64,000 nucleotides of DNA from Dendrobium chrysotoxum (Eukaryota > Streptophyta > Magnoliopsida > Asparagales > Orchidaceae): contig CM034300.1 in NCBI GenBank assembly GCA_019925795.1, positions 30,863,591 to 30,927,590 on the forward strand. Direction: 5' to 3'. Of this stretch, positions 34,571 to 45,995 are shown in pieces (positions within the stretch are counted from its first letter, which is position 1; the number at the start of each line of letters is the position of its first letter). Position numbers and translations under genes: made by a program. The notes under the pieces are model-generated. The model did not search any database and had not been told where the DNA came from. It saw only the letters and a list, made by a program, of their open reading frames with translations.

Positions 34571-37500
34571 AAACGCTCTCATATAAGTCCTCATGAGAGC
34601 ATTTAGTACCTAGACAGTGGATGTTCAAAGCATATGACTTGAGAAACAACTCAATTCATATCGTTGGAAGCCTGGAATGGAGGCAAGGTTACACTGGGAT
34701 ACAATACCACAAGGAAAGTGGTAGGTATGGGTATGATTGGAAACTTAAATAATTTTTTTATTGGTAGATGGCTTAAAGTATAACCTGTTGAGTATTAGTC
34801 AGCTATGTGATAAGAGGTATAGTGTAACATTTTTTTCCACTAGCTGCATAATAAGCCAAAATGGAATTGATATTTTACATAGACTTTGGGTAAACAATGT
34901 GTACATGCTTGATTTGAATGTTATTAAATATTCTAATGCTTTTTGTCTCAAAATAATAACTGACAAATCATCGTTATGGCATAGAACACTTTGTCATGCA
35001 GGCATGAAAAATTTAAGGAAAATTATCAAGAAAGAACTGGTTAGAGGAATATCTAAACTAGACTTTACTAAGGATCACCTGTGTGATGCATGTCAATTAT
35101 ATAAATAGGTGAATTCCTCCTTTCATTCCATTAAGGATCATAGAACTAGCAAACCAATAGAAATCATTCATATGGATCTTTTTGGACCGGTTAGTACGGC
35201 AAGTCTAGGATAAAATTTTTGGATTTGTGATAGTTGATTACTTTTCTAGATTCAATTGGGTTAATTTTTTATCACATAAGAGTGAATCATTTAATGAATT
35301 TAAAACTTTTTATACTTGAATTCAGAGAATGTTAGGGTATAAAATTATCTCAATTCAGAGTGATCCTGGAGGAGAATTTCAAAATGAAAAATTTGATGAT
35401 TTTTGTAAAGAGAAAGGAATTGATCACAATTTTTTAGCACCTAGGACCCCTCAATAGAATGGGATAGTCAAAAGAAAGAATAGAATATTAATAGAAGCCG
35501 CTAGAGCCATGTTAACAAATACTCACTTCCAAAATATTTTTGGGTTGAGGCGTTTAGCACTGCTTGTTATATTCTGAATAGGGTGAATATTAGATCCAAG
35601 TTGAATAAAACACCCTATGGGGAGAACACATAATCTTTCCCATTTACATGTTTTTGGATGCATGTTGTTCATTCATAATAATGGTAAAACTCCTTTAAAA
35701 AAAATTGATCCAAAATCTAATATAGGAATTTTTATTGGATATTCTAGTGTTGGAAAATCGTATAGGGTATTTAATAAGAGAACTTTGGTAGTTGAGGAGA
35801 CCACACATGTAATTTTTGATGAATCTGGCATTTTGGAAGAGCCAAGGCTGGAGGAAGATTATATTGAAAATATTGAAAGTATCTCCTGAGAAATTGAAAA
35901 GATAAATTTGGAGGAGAATGTAGAAAAAGAAAACCCTTTGCCTAGAGAATGGAGATTTTCTAAGAATCACCCTAAAAAATTTATTTTAGGTAACCTAGTG
36001 AGGGTGTTAGGACTAGGCATGGAATTAGCAAAGAAGTAAATCATTCTGCTTTTATATCGATGGTTGAATCCACTAATATAAATCAAGTACATTTGAATAA
36101 ATTTTAGATTTTGGCCATGCAAGAAGAATTGAATCAATTTTTAAGAAATGATGTTTAGGAATTGATTGAAAGGCCTAAGGATCAAAGTATTGTTAGAACT
36201 AAGTGGGTATTCAAAAGTAAAATGAATGAATCAGGAGTTGTGATTAAAAATAAGGCTAGATTGGTGGCCAAGGTATATAATCAATTAGAAGAAATTGATT
36301 TTGAAGAAACTTTTGCCCCTGTAGCCAGACTTGAAGTAATTAGGCTTGTTTTAGCCTTTGCCTATTTTAAAGGTTTTAAATTGTATCAAATGAATGTAAA
36401 AACTACCTTTCTGAATGGGGTGATATAAGAGGATGTTTATGTTGAGCAACCTCTAGGTTTTGAAAATTATAAATTCCCTAATCATGTTTTAAAATTGAAA
36501 AAAGCATTATATGTACTAAAATATGCACCTAGGGCATGGTATGAGAGGTTAAGCTCTTTCTTATTAGAGAGATCATTTGTTAAAGGAAGTGTGGACACCA
36601 CTCTCTTTTTTAAAAAGATAGGAGATGATATACTCATTATTCAAATATATATTGATGATATTTTGTTTAGATAGACTGATAAACCACTTTATGATGAATT
36701 TTAAAAAATAATGAGTAGTGAATTTGAAATGAGTTTGATAGGAGACTTGGGTTACTTTCTTGATTTTAGTATAAAGTAAGATAAGGAAGGAACGAAGTAT
36801 GTTAAAAACATCCTCAAAAAGTATGAAATGGATAATGCTAAACTAATAACTACTCTAATGTGTTTCTCAGCAGTTAGATAAGGACCCTAAGGGAAAATCT
36901 ATTGATCAAAAGAAATTTAGAGGAATAATTGGATCATTACTTTATTTAACAGCTAGCAGACTAGATATAATGTTCAGTGTTTATCTGTGTGCTAGATTTT
37001 AATCTGATCCAAAGGAATCACATTTGATAGAAGTTAAAAGAATATTGAGATATCTCTTGGAAACTCAAAACTTAGGAATTTGGTATCCTAAGCACAACTC
37101 TTCTTTTGAGGTAATTGGATATTCTGATTCAGATTTTGTAGGATGCAGGATAGATCAGAAAAGTACTTCTGAAACATATCAATTTATTAGAAATTCTTTA
37201 GTTTCTTAGTCTAGTAGGAAACATAATTCAGTAGCCCTTTCTAGAGTTGGAGCATAATACATTACCTTAGGTAGTTGTATGGCACAAGTTCTTTAGTTAA
37301 AATAATAATTGATTGACTTAGGATTTTCCATTGGCACAACTCCAATTTTTCATGATAATACTAGTTCCATATGCATTTCAAAGAATCCTATTCAACATTT
37401 TAGAACCAAGCATATAGACATAAGGCATCACTTCATTAGAGATCATGTAGCCAAAAGAAAAATTGAACTCATCATGTTACTACTGAAAATCAACTTGCAG

Positions 37501-37579
37501 ACATTTTTATAAAACCACTAGCTTTTGACACTTTTAACATTTAAGAACAAGGCTGGGTGTGATAGATCTTAATGCTTAA
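34571..37579 (+). pseudogene. pol: Element B pol, broken
   Basis: The protease has LDSGCSKHM near 34610. Integrase has HRTLCHAGMKNLRKI near 34980, CDACQLYK, then HMDLFGP near 35170 and the third motif region near 35360. The inter-domain linker SVGKSYRVFNKRTLVVEE is near 35745. RT spans 36160-36850 with YIDDILF (35 bp before a stop-rich stretch, near 36650). RNase H runs to 37579 with GYSDSDFVGCR and HIDIRHHF. At least a dozen stops are present. The gag TGA is again followed by TAG (34568-34570). Confidence 0.85.
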
Positions 37580-37817
37580 ATTAAAATTCTGCAAACTTGA
37601 TTTATTATTGTTTGTATTCAGTATTTGTTGATCATATTTTATATAGTTTTGTTTTTACTTTATTTGTTTTTGTTTGTTTTCTATTTATTGATTTGTTGTA
37701 GGTGTTGTTTTTGATAATTTTGTATTTCACTAGTTTTAAAACGATTGGCTTTGAAAGGTTTTTCAGTTTATCATATTTTATTTTAAGTGTTATTTTTGTT
37801 ATATACAAAAATATTTT
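37580..37817 (+). other. Spacer after pol in element B
   Basis: T-rich DNA, no ORF on the sense strand; it leads into the palindrome array. Confidence 0.5.
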
Positions 37818-38283
37818 CATACTATATGAATTCTGCAGCTTGAACATGGTAATTTTCTGAGTTGAGGTGTCAAAATAGAGTTCTCAAAGTGGTTTATACT
37901 GTATGAAGATGTCATCATACAATACGATGTGTGTAGCTTCATACTATATGCATGGGGATGGTTTTTACAGTTGATGTCAGTTATTATTACTGATCGTACG
38001 TATGAACGTGTATTTTGTCTGTACGATCCATGTGCCAATTTTGAGTGGGGGACGAACCTAACCATCATTAAATAATCTTTAATATTTTGATCATCCCAGA
38101 TGAATATATGTTTGTCTGTATGATCAAATTGTCAAAAATCCTGTATGAAAGGATGCCTCAGAAATGACATTTTATGAAAAACATTTTCCTTTTTGGCAAT
38201 TTTTGTTCGTATGTACAAAATAAATTTTATCCCATACAAAATTTCCATTGTACGTATGATCCATATTTCATACTGTATGATGG
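37818..38283 (+). repeat. Palindrome array before the env-like ORF, element B
   Basis: Degenerate copies such as CATACTATATGAA, TTCATACTGTATGATG, GATCGTACGTATGAACG and TGTACGTATGATCC. It ends about 90 bp before the env-like ATG at 38374. Confidence 0.75.
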
Positions 38284-38373
38284 GTCATTTTTCTTTAAAT
38301 AGAAGGGTCTTTGGAGAAGTTATTCATCGCCTTCTCATCCATTTTCAAACCCTCTTGAGATCTAGTTCGAGTT

Positions 38374-39473
38374 ATGGCTAGTAGCAACAAGCGACCCCGC
38401 TCTAAGGCATTTTCCTCTAGGTCAAGTAGGGATGAAAACTCTCTATTTAAAGAGAATGAGTATGCATTTTATAGTTATACAGCTGCAAAAATAACCCCTT
38501 CTCGTCTACTCATGCAAAATGACATTCATTTCTATGTTATGCCATTACTCGCCTCAACTCATTTTTCTTTCATCTTGACTCTTATCTATGCTTACAATAA
38601 AGAAGCTTTTCATCTTTTCCTAGCCAATATGAAATTCAATCAAGACCACTCAAGGATCACTTCATTTATTTTCAAGGAAAGAGTAGAGATCACCAAGGAA
38701 TACTTAGGCACATTCCTCCACCTAAGAACCCAAAGAATTAGGGCCCATACATTATCTTCTAGGGTAGACTACGACTGGTCTGAAGTCAATAAGGTTCTTA
38801 GAGGAGTAGCCCAAGTGAGCCATTCGCCACGTGTTTACACTCTAAACAAAAATACCTGGATTATCCAACATGTTTTGTGAACTTTGATTATTCCAAAAGC
38901 TGATGACCATATAAATATGACTCCTCTTCTATCCACAATCACTTATTTGATTATGACAAACTAACCTATAGATGAAGCCTAATTAATCAGGGATTACCTT
39001 TATACCCTTTCTAACGTTAGACTTCCAAATAATAAGAGAAAGAAAATGTAGCTTTAGGACATCTAGTGGCCTATATCCTAGAAAAGAAGTACAATCTTGT
39101 ACATCCTGATGGTCCTACTAAACTCCCTATCTATTTTACTGATGCCAATTTTCGTTCACTTTTTTGGAGAGAGAGTTTTGAGGGAGATGACTCTGAGGAA
39201 GAAGGAGCCCTTGTCCCTATACCTACACCTGGACCTGACTAAAATTACTACCAAGAGATGGTCTAGTGGTTCGATAAACTGGAAACTCATGTTGATCAAT
39301 GCTTTTATAAACTTGAGAATTTCTTGACTCAGTAGGATGCAAGGTATCGGGAAGATATTGGTTGGATTCGTGGCTAATTTGACTATATGAACACTAATAT
39401 AGCCATGATCAAAAGCTACATCCCTGCATTCAACCCTCAGCTACCTCCTGATCAGGGGCCTTCAGAGTTTTAG
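38374..39473 (+). pseudogene. Element B env-like third ORF
   Basis: Start MASSNKRPRSKAFSSRSSRD, a basic, serine-rich N terminus, then 168 open codons with the family segment KITPSRLL. The middle (IIPKADDHINMTPLL) and the end (QLPPDQGPSEF, TAG at 39471) follow after stops. It resembles the putative plant transposon protein domain of Sirevirus env-like ORFs. No signal peptide is visible; the only hydrophobic stretch (residues 52-68) is short and mixed. A role in envelope formation is unproven for this family. Best preserved N terminus of the three copies. Confidence 0.82.
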
Positions 39474-40784
39474 TGGTGATCTTTTAATGTTTTTGTATTT
39501 GCTTCTGTGTTGCTCTTGTAGTTGAGTTGCTCAAGAGTAGTTATTCTTTTGAGATATTGTAGTGTTGATGTTCTATGATTCCAGTGACTTCAGGTGTTAG
39601 TCTTGAATGATGTTGTTTTTCTTTAGTCTAATGGTGATGATCTTTGTATTAGAAGTTTTTAATGAAAACACAGAATGATATTTAGTTACAGCTTAAATTT
39701 TCTCTTCTTAGATTGAGTATGTTCTTGGATTCAAAACTTTTACGATTGATCTTAGAATGGGATTTTAATTGTAATTGCTCTACAAATTAATTGCCTTGCA
39801 AAATTTAATCTCCCAATATTTTAAATTAAATTATGATTGAATGAATATTAGAAGATCAAGTTCATGTTTATATAGATGAATATTACTTCATGATAATTAT
39901 TGCAAAATACATGTCTTATTTTTATTTCATTTCCTTTTGAATATATTTATTTTTATTCATTATTGGATTGTGTATTTTAGATTTATTAATATTTGGAAAT
40001 ACATAAAATATAAAAATATGCACAAAGTGCTAAACTCGAAAAGATGCACAAAGTGTGCCACATGTTTTAAAAGATGTGCAATGTATGCCAAAGTCAAAAG
40101 AGGCACAAAATTAGCCCAAACTAAAAGGACGCACAAAGAGTGCCACAAACTATGTAAAAGATGTGCAATATCACCAACTGATACTTGTCCTTCTTTTATC
40201 ATCTATCGCTTTTACATATCCCCTAAATCGAAAAAAAAATTTCACTATTGAATTTAAAAAATTTGAATTTTTTCTTCAATAATTACTTTAGTGTATATAT
40301 CTAGAACGAACAGTGAACCTAGTTGACTTTTCTTTTTGTTTTTATGTTGTTCTTTGATTTAAATTTTGAATTTTTTTCTTTTTAATATTAGGAAATTAAT
40401 ATTGTACCTTGTAATTACTTTAAAATCTTCTTCTTCATCAACTTCATTGATTTATCCATAAACACTTATTCATTCAAGCTGTACTTCCCTTTTGTTGTTG
40501 TCAAAAGGGGGAGTAAGTTATTATTTGTTGTTTGTTGTTTTTGTGGTTGTTTTGTTTTTGTGTTTTGTATTTATGATGTATTATTATTATTTTGCTTTGG
40601 TATTATGTGTAGTGTGTTATTGTAGTTTTTCATTTTGATTTTTTTTACTTTATTGGAATCACTTGTTTTTAAATTTATCATTCATTTAGGGGGTGCTTAC
40701 ATTTAGGGGGAGCTTAGAAGAAAAAATTGGCTTAAAGGTTAACTCAAATAATAAGTGTTTTGCCATCATCAAAAAGGGGGAGAT
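39474..40784 (+). other. 3' region and polypurine tract of element B
   Basis: Noncoding, T-rich. A cluster of imperfect AAGATGCACAAAGTGTGCCA-like repeats lies at 40018-40165. G-rich modules are TCAAAAGGGGGAGTAAG (40500-40516), TTAGGGGGAGCTTAG (near 40704) and ATCATCAAAAAGGGGGAGAT (40765-40784), the last abutting the 3' LTR. Confidence 0.75.
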
Positions 40785-42410
40785 TGTTGCATTTTTAGAT
40801 TTCAAATCTATTTTTGTATATCATATAAGTTCTTGATGATACCAAAATATTATTATGTTGATTATTATTTTCTCCTAACATATATTGGATATATTTGGTC
40901 TGTGTTGTGTGTGTACTAATGCTTCAGAAAAATCATACTCTAGACTACTCAAGATTTGAAGATAGATTAGATTAAGGGTTATTATAATTGGAGTCTGTAT
41001 TTTTTATTTTTCTTGAATCTGAGAGAGTATGATTATAATTGGGTAACCGTGCACACACATACTGGGGGAGTGAGACAAAACTTGCATTTTTTAAACTAAT
41101 CATATTATATGATTTTAGGATCATACGGGATGATTTTTCTTAATTGTTCCTCCAGAACTGATCTGATTGACTCAAGTCTGGAAAAATTTTCTAAGTTCAA
41201 ATCATACTATATGAAATGTATTGATCTTGGAAGCCAATCAGAGTATAAAATCAGGTTCATCCAGTTCATCCTGTATGAATACAATAAAAATTTGAACTAA
41301 TCGTACTGTACGATATGGGTTTGTCTAGATGTCAACCAAAGTATGAAATTAGGTTCGTAAATGTTCGTACAGATGAAAGCCTCATTTTTTGAATTGATCA
41401 TATTATATGATATGAGTTCATATAGATGCCGATCAGAGTATGAAATGGGGTTTATATAGCATCGTACACCATTTTTTAAACTGTTTGCACGTATGAAGTA
41501 TGATTGTACTATACGATGCAAGTCAATCAAACTTGAAATTTTCAAATTTTGGATAGTTTTTCATGTCCTTTACATAAAAGGGTCGAAAAACTGACTGTCA
41601 TTAATCTTCTTACTTTGAAAATTCTATTGAGTGTGCCATAGGAGTGTGTTTGGGAGAGTGATTTGAGAATGAAAAAGTGAGAGATCTTGTGAGAGGGATT
41701 TGTGAGGGGATTAACAAAGGTGTCCATTAGTGAGGATCTTCTACTTGTTCTTCATAGTTCTTCCCTACTTCCTTGAAGGCTTTTTTAGAGAAGAATTTTA
41801 ATAGAAGGTCTAGTTCTCTGTCGACACCATGAGGGTGTGAAAGGATGGCTTTGTTCTCTGCCATCACTAGAAGAGCGAGAAAGGATGAATTGATTCTCTG
41901 CCTACACCAGGAGAGTGTGAAAAGATGAAAGTACTCTGCCTATACCAGGAGGGTGTGAAAGGATGAAGATGGTACTCTACCGACACCAGGAGAGTAGGAC
42001 AGGACAAACGGTTCTCTACCTCATCGGGTTGGTGGAAGAGAGGATTTGTAAGAGCTTCTCCACCTTGCTATAGGGGAAAAAGGAGAGTCCCTAGTGTTTA
42101 GTGCAATACCTGGAGAAGGAATCTCCAGGGAGTGGATGTAGGTCTTGTTGGACCGAACCACTATAAAATTTGGTGCCTTTTATTTTTTTTTTTACTTTTA
42201 CCGCATTTACTTTCTGTAATTTTTATTTACTATGGTTGAAAAGTAATTTTCTTGTTAAAATTTTATTTTTCCTAAATAGAAATTTAATTTAAATTTTCTA
42301 CAAAAGGTTTTCAACTTTTTAAGAGATTTTTTTTTTAATTACTAATTCACACCGCTCTTAGTTAGCCTTGGGCAAATTACAATAGGATTAACAACCTATT
42401 CAGACTTTCA
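40785..42410 (+). repeat. 3' LTR of element B
   Basis: 1626 bp, TGTTGCATTTTTAG to CAGACTTTCA, same organisation as the 5' copy. The hairpin array is near 41825-42000 and CTATAAAAT at 42161-42169. Confidence 0.93.
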
Positions 42411-42415
42411 AGTAT
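42411..42415. other. Target duplication of element B, right copy
   Basis: AGTAT, identical to 31158-31162. Confidence 0.93.
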
Positions 42416-42806
42416 TCCTAACACTATTTCTGTTTTTATCTGGAGAATCATGCATAAATATATTCTTACTAATGAGAATTTTAGAAAAAGAGGCTTTATT
42501 TTAGTATCAAAATGTCATTATTGTTATCTTTTGGAGAATATGCATTTTGTGTTTGTTTCTGGCCCAATTGCTATTAGAACTTGGACTTATTTTGATGATA
42601 TTTCTAGAATGATTCAATTCAGTGCTAAAATGTCCATTAATGCTTTGCTGGATTATTGGTTTATTAATTCTAAAGGGCTTATTAGAAATGTTATTCCATC
42701 TCTTATTATGTGGTATGTTTGGCTTGCTAAAAAAGATTCTTTATTATGTGGTATCTTTGGCCGGATTAGGCTCGATAAATTGGGGTTGCCTTATGTTAGA
42801 ATTTAG
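42416..42806 (+). pseudogene. LINE1 ORF2 zinc-binding C terminus, after element B
   Basis: The frame continues directly from 31157. It shows the reverse-transcriptase zinc-binding pattern: FIWRIMHKYILTNENFRKRG, CHYC near 42515, then a histidine-poor copy of the ESIDHLFFHC segment. A VIPSLIMWYVWLAKKDSL stretch follows, like the IP.LICW.LW..RN block of plant L1 elements. It ends at a TAG at 42804. Confidence 0.82.
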
Positions 42807-43747
42807 TGTTCTCTAGTTTTTGGAGATTCAAAGTTTTTTTATCATTGGTTTGCTGGGATTTTGGTGGTGCGAGTTGTTTGGTGCATTGGTGATTGGTTTT
42901 ATCATCCATAGTCTTGCTCTTGGTGCTACCCAAGTTTTGATTATCCCTTTAATCTTGGTTTTTTCCTTGTTTATTATTTTGTTGGGATGGGCTGGAACTA
43001 TGATTGTGTATTTTGGGTTTCAGATTTTATTCGTATTTGCTTCTCTTCTTCTCTATAGGTGCTTCTATTTGGATGGCTGGTTTTATCTCTATTCTTTTTG
43101 GTTGGATCTATTTCCTGTGTTGGGTGTTGCAAGGGTTTTTTGGGCCCCAGGGGCCCACCCAGGGGTTTTTGGTGGTTGATGGCTGGCTTTTGAATCTAGG
43201 GTCCCTTTTATTATATCATTCTCCTTCTGTTGGGGGTTGGCCTAGTTGGGTTATCATGGGATTATGGTTGAAATTCCCCAATTTCTCTTTGGCTCTGATA
43301 CTTCTGACATCTTAGGCTTATTCTACTTGATGAGCCTGAGGGAATTTGGGTTTAGAATTGAGCAATATTTGGGATTTCATCATGATGTACTCTATATAAC
43401 TAAGTTCCTGAGCTCTGCTGGCCTGCCTCATCCCTCTAGTTTTGCTAATCATTTTTATAGCATTCAGGTCATTGGGATTATGGTTTTCTTCTATGGTTTA
43501 GAGGGGCCTTTAGCTATTTGGTGGAATTAGGATTTATTGTATTTGTGATGGCAGATTACTTCTATGTGTTACACCCATCATTTATGTTATTTTGGTCTTG
43601 ATCATTATATCAGTATTGTATCCACTTTATATCTGTTAGATGTGGTTATGGTGGTTTGTTGGGTTATTTCTTTATTTGGCAATTATCTTATTTGTTGCTG
43701 GAGGGATTATGATGCTGGTTGCCGAATGACAATTGTCTATCATAGGT
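42807..43747 (+). other. LINE1 3' region, first part
   Basis: GT-rich DNA with several chance ORFs whose products are strongly hydrophobic (Phe, Leu, Trp, Gly) without family similarity. Best read as LINE 3' untranslated sequence. Confidence 0.55.
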
Positions 43748-43752
43748 CTTGG
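43748..43752. other. Target duplication of solo LTR, left copy
   Basis: CTTGG, identical to 45098-45102. Confidence 0.93.
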
Positions 43753-45097
43753 TGTTGCAAATCTGGTTTTGATGATGAAAAACATGTTTCCAGCGTGTTT
43801 TGCTTGGCTAACCCGTTTCAGGGACAAAAGATCACAAGCAAATCAAGCTAACTCAAGATCGGGTCCAAGTGTGTCAAATGTATGATTTTCCTTTTATTGA
43901 GTCAATTGTAATGTAACTGATCCCCTAGCTAAGTAATCTTGCACACACACACTCAGGGGGAGAGCTTGAGTGAATTAGAGTTTCTGTTTATTTTTTGTTC
44001 AGATCGTCCTGGACGATATTCACATCGTCCTGGATGATCCAGCCAAAACAGAAACCCTAATTAGGGCGACTAAGTTAAGAGGGTCTGATTAAGCAGATCA
44101 TCCTGGACGATCTCTGGATCGTACGGGACGATATGCCCAAATAAAAAATTCTCAGCCGCTAGATCAAGTTAGGCAAGTTTTTATTTTAAGTTATTTGGTC
44201 TGATCGTCCCGGACGATACGTGTATCATCCCGGACGATTCAGTACAATCATGCCTAATTTAATCTGGTAATTAAGGAAAGCAATTTATTTTTGGTTGATA
44301 CGATCATATCGTCCTGGACGATCGCAAGATCGTCCCGGACGATCTTGATTGTCTAGTACATTTAAGCTGTACGTTCAGAACTATGTACAGAACGATTTAG
44401 GGCCTTTTTGAACTAATCATACAGGACGATGTCCCTATCGTCCTGGACGATCAAGTCATTTTATGGTCGTCCAACACAGATTTCTCTGGACGACCCGAAC
44501 TGTCATCTGGACGATTTTCCTTGATTTGCACTAATCGTCCCGGACGATCGCAGAATCGTCTGGGACGATATGAACAATTTTTTTTACTAATCATCCATAA
44601 GAGCCAGATCGACCAGGCTGAAACAGCTGAATTTGAACTGATCGTACAAGACGATCTACCGATCGTCCTGGACGATCTTGGCCGACCTGTTGAGATTTAG
44701 GGCAAATTTTAAGCCCTCCTATAAAATAACTTTTTCTTCAAACAAGAAAAATCTTTTGCTACCTTTCTTCCCTGAGAAACCCTAGAGAGAGAGAGAGAGT
44801 TGGGAGAGAGAGAGAAGATCTTGTGAGGGGGAGTTAGTGAGGGTAGGTCAAGTTGACCGAACCACTATAAAATTTGGTTTGCTTTTCTGATTCAGTTTTG
44901 CACTTTACTTTTCCAATATAAACTGCTTGGGTGAATATCTGTTATTGATCTTTTCATTCTTGTTTACTTGTTTCTGCTGCTAAGTATCGAAAAAATTTTC
45001 ATTGTTATCGTAAAATTTTTAAATAACCAATTCACCCCCCCTCTTGGTTAGCCTCGGGACTAGTTCACTAGGGCTTAACATCCCTATCGAACTTTCA
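43753..45097 (+). repeat. Family-A solo LTR
   Basis: 1345 bp from TGTTGCAAATCTGG to AACTTTCA with perfect 5-bp duplications, so unequal or intrastrand LTR recombination removed the rest of an element. It has the best preserved GTCC-N-GGAC palindromes in the window (44003-44675). Compared with the copy at 20970 it lacks about 270 bp, covering the hairpin array and the CCCGGAG stem-loop; the conserved GTAGGTC box and CTATAAAAT (44865-44873) remain. Confidence 0.95.
44865..44873 (+). promoter_or_regulatory. Probable TATA box in solo LTR
   Basis: CTATAAAAT after the 13-bp palindrome GGTCAAGTTGACC (44846-44858) and CGAACCA. Confidence 0.5.
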
Positions 45098-45102
45098 CTT
45101 GG
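45098..45102. other. Target duplication of solo LTR, right copy
   Basis: CTTGG, identical to 43748-43752. Confidence 0.93.
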
Positions 45103-45995
45103 TTTCATATTTTATTTTGTTGGATGAGTTCTAGGCATGGTAACTGCAATTTTTATATTATTATTTATGGGTGGTATGCTGAGAAGCTGTTGTGTCATGT
45201 TGGTTAGGTTACTCTTTAGATCTGCAGTTGCTACCTTGGTGTTCCTTTTGGCTGGTTGGTGTGGTCTGTGGCCCGTATGATTTATTGTATGATTTTTGGC
45301 ATTTATGAATGTCCTGCTGGGATCCTCGTTCATGTTTGTGGGGGGTTGGTTGTGGTATCATTATGTTGGGTTGTTCGGTTTTGGTTTCTCCTGGTATGTT
45401 ATTTATATGTATTAGCATTCTGAACTTCTGCGTCTGGGTTGTTGGAGGGTATGATCAGTTTAATTACTACTGTGCTTGTTCACATCTATTACTCTACTTC
45501 ATGGTTATATTTTTGTTATTGAATATCATGGATAATGGTTATATTTTCACTCTTATATCTTTATGTGCCCATAGTTACCTCCTATATGGTCTTGGTATTT
45601 AGTTTATTTTGTATTTCAATTGTTATATTATGTCTTACATGCCTTTAATTTTTTCTACTAATTCCTATTATGCTATGGCTATTTTGCTTCTCAAAATTTT
45701 TTGTAGAAACTTTTCCATTTTAGATTTGCCTACTCCTGGATTTTTGCTTGGAAGGATGGTGCTTAAAGTTTATCTTTGGATCCTTTCATTTTTTTGGGTG
45801 ATGTCCTCTGGCCACCCTAGATTGTACCTAGGTGTCTTTGTACTTTCTATTAGTAGGGACCTTGAGCTCATAGGTTTTATTTTATCTATTTTTGTATCTC
45901 TTCTGAGTAGTAGGGAGCTCGAGGTCCCTTTAAGGATGTTGTACTTTAAATTTAATTAACACGTAGGCCCCTCAACAGGTTACCTCTAAAAAAAA
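45103..45995 (+). other. LINE1 3' region, second part, with short A tail
   Basis: Continues the GT-rich LINE 3' sequence and ends CCTCTAAAAAAAA. The ORFs here have no family features. Confidence 0.55.

Larger units (their letters stand above)
31163..42410 (+). mobile_element. Element B: complete Sirevirus-type copia element
   Basis: 11,248 bp with both LTRs (1625 and 1626 bp), a primer site, gag, pol, a palindrome array, an env-like ORF, a polypurine tract and 5-bp duplications AGTAT. The LTRs differ by roughly 10% over the first 200 bp by eye, so the insertion is not recent. All ORFs are broken. It is the only element fully contained in the window. Confidence 0.95.
30670..45995 (+). mobile_element. 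LINE1: 5'-truncated L1-like element inside the F LTR
   Basis: Starts within the C-terminal part of the reverse transcriptase protein and ends in A8 at 45988-45995. It is interrupted by element B (31163-42410) and by the family-A solo LTR (43753-45097). The remaining length is about 2.7 kb. A clear target duplication was not found; the junctions suggest a loss of about 25 bp of LTR at the target. Confidence 0.75.

Noticed and set aside
38374..38880. Host-gene ORF of 168 codons
   Set aside because: Homologous to ORFs at the same position in elements C and E, between pol and the 3' LTR; it is the env-like retrotransposon ORF.
42820..43851. Series of ORFs coding strongly hydrophobic, membrane-like proteins
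   Set aside because: Composition follows the GT-rich DNA (Phe, Leu, Trp, Gly, Val), overlapping frames look alike, no family motif appears, and one runs into the solo LTR. Read as LINE 3' sequence.
45309..45959. Two hydrophobic ORFs of about 100 codons
   Set aside because: Same GT-rich LINE 3' tail; no start context, no motif.
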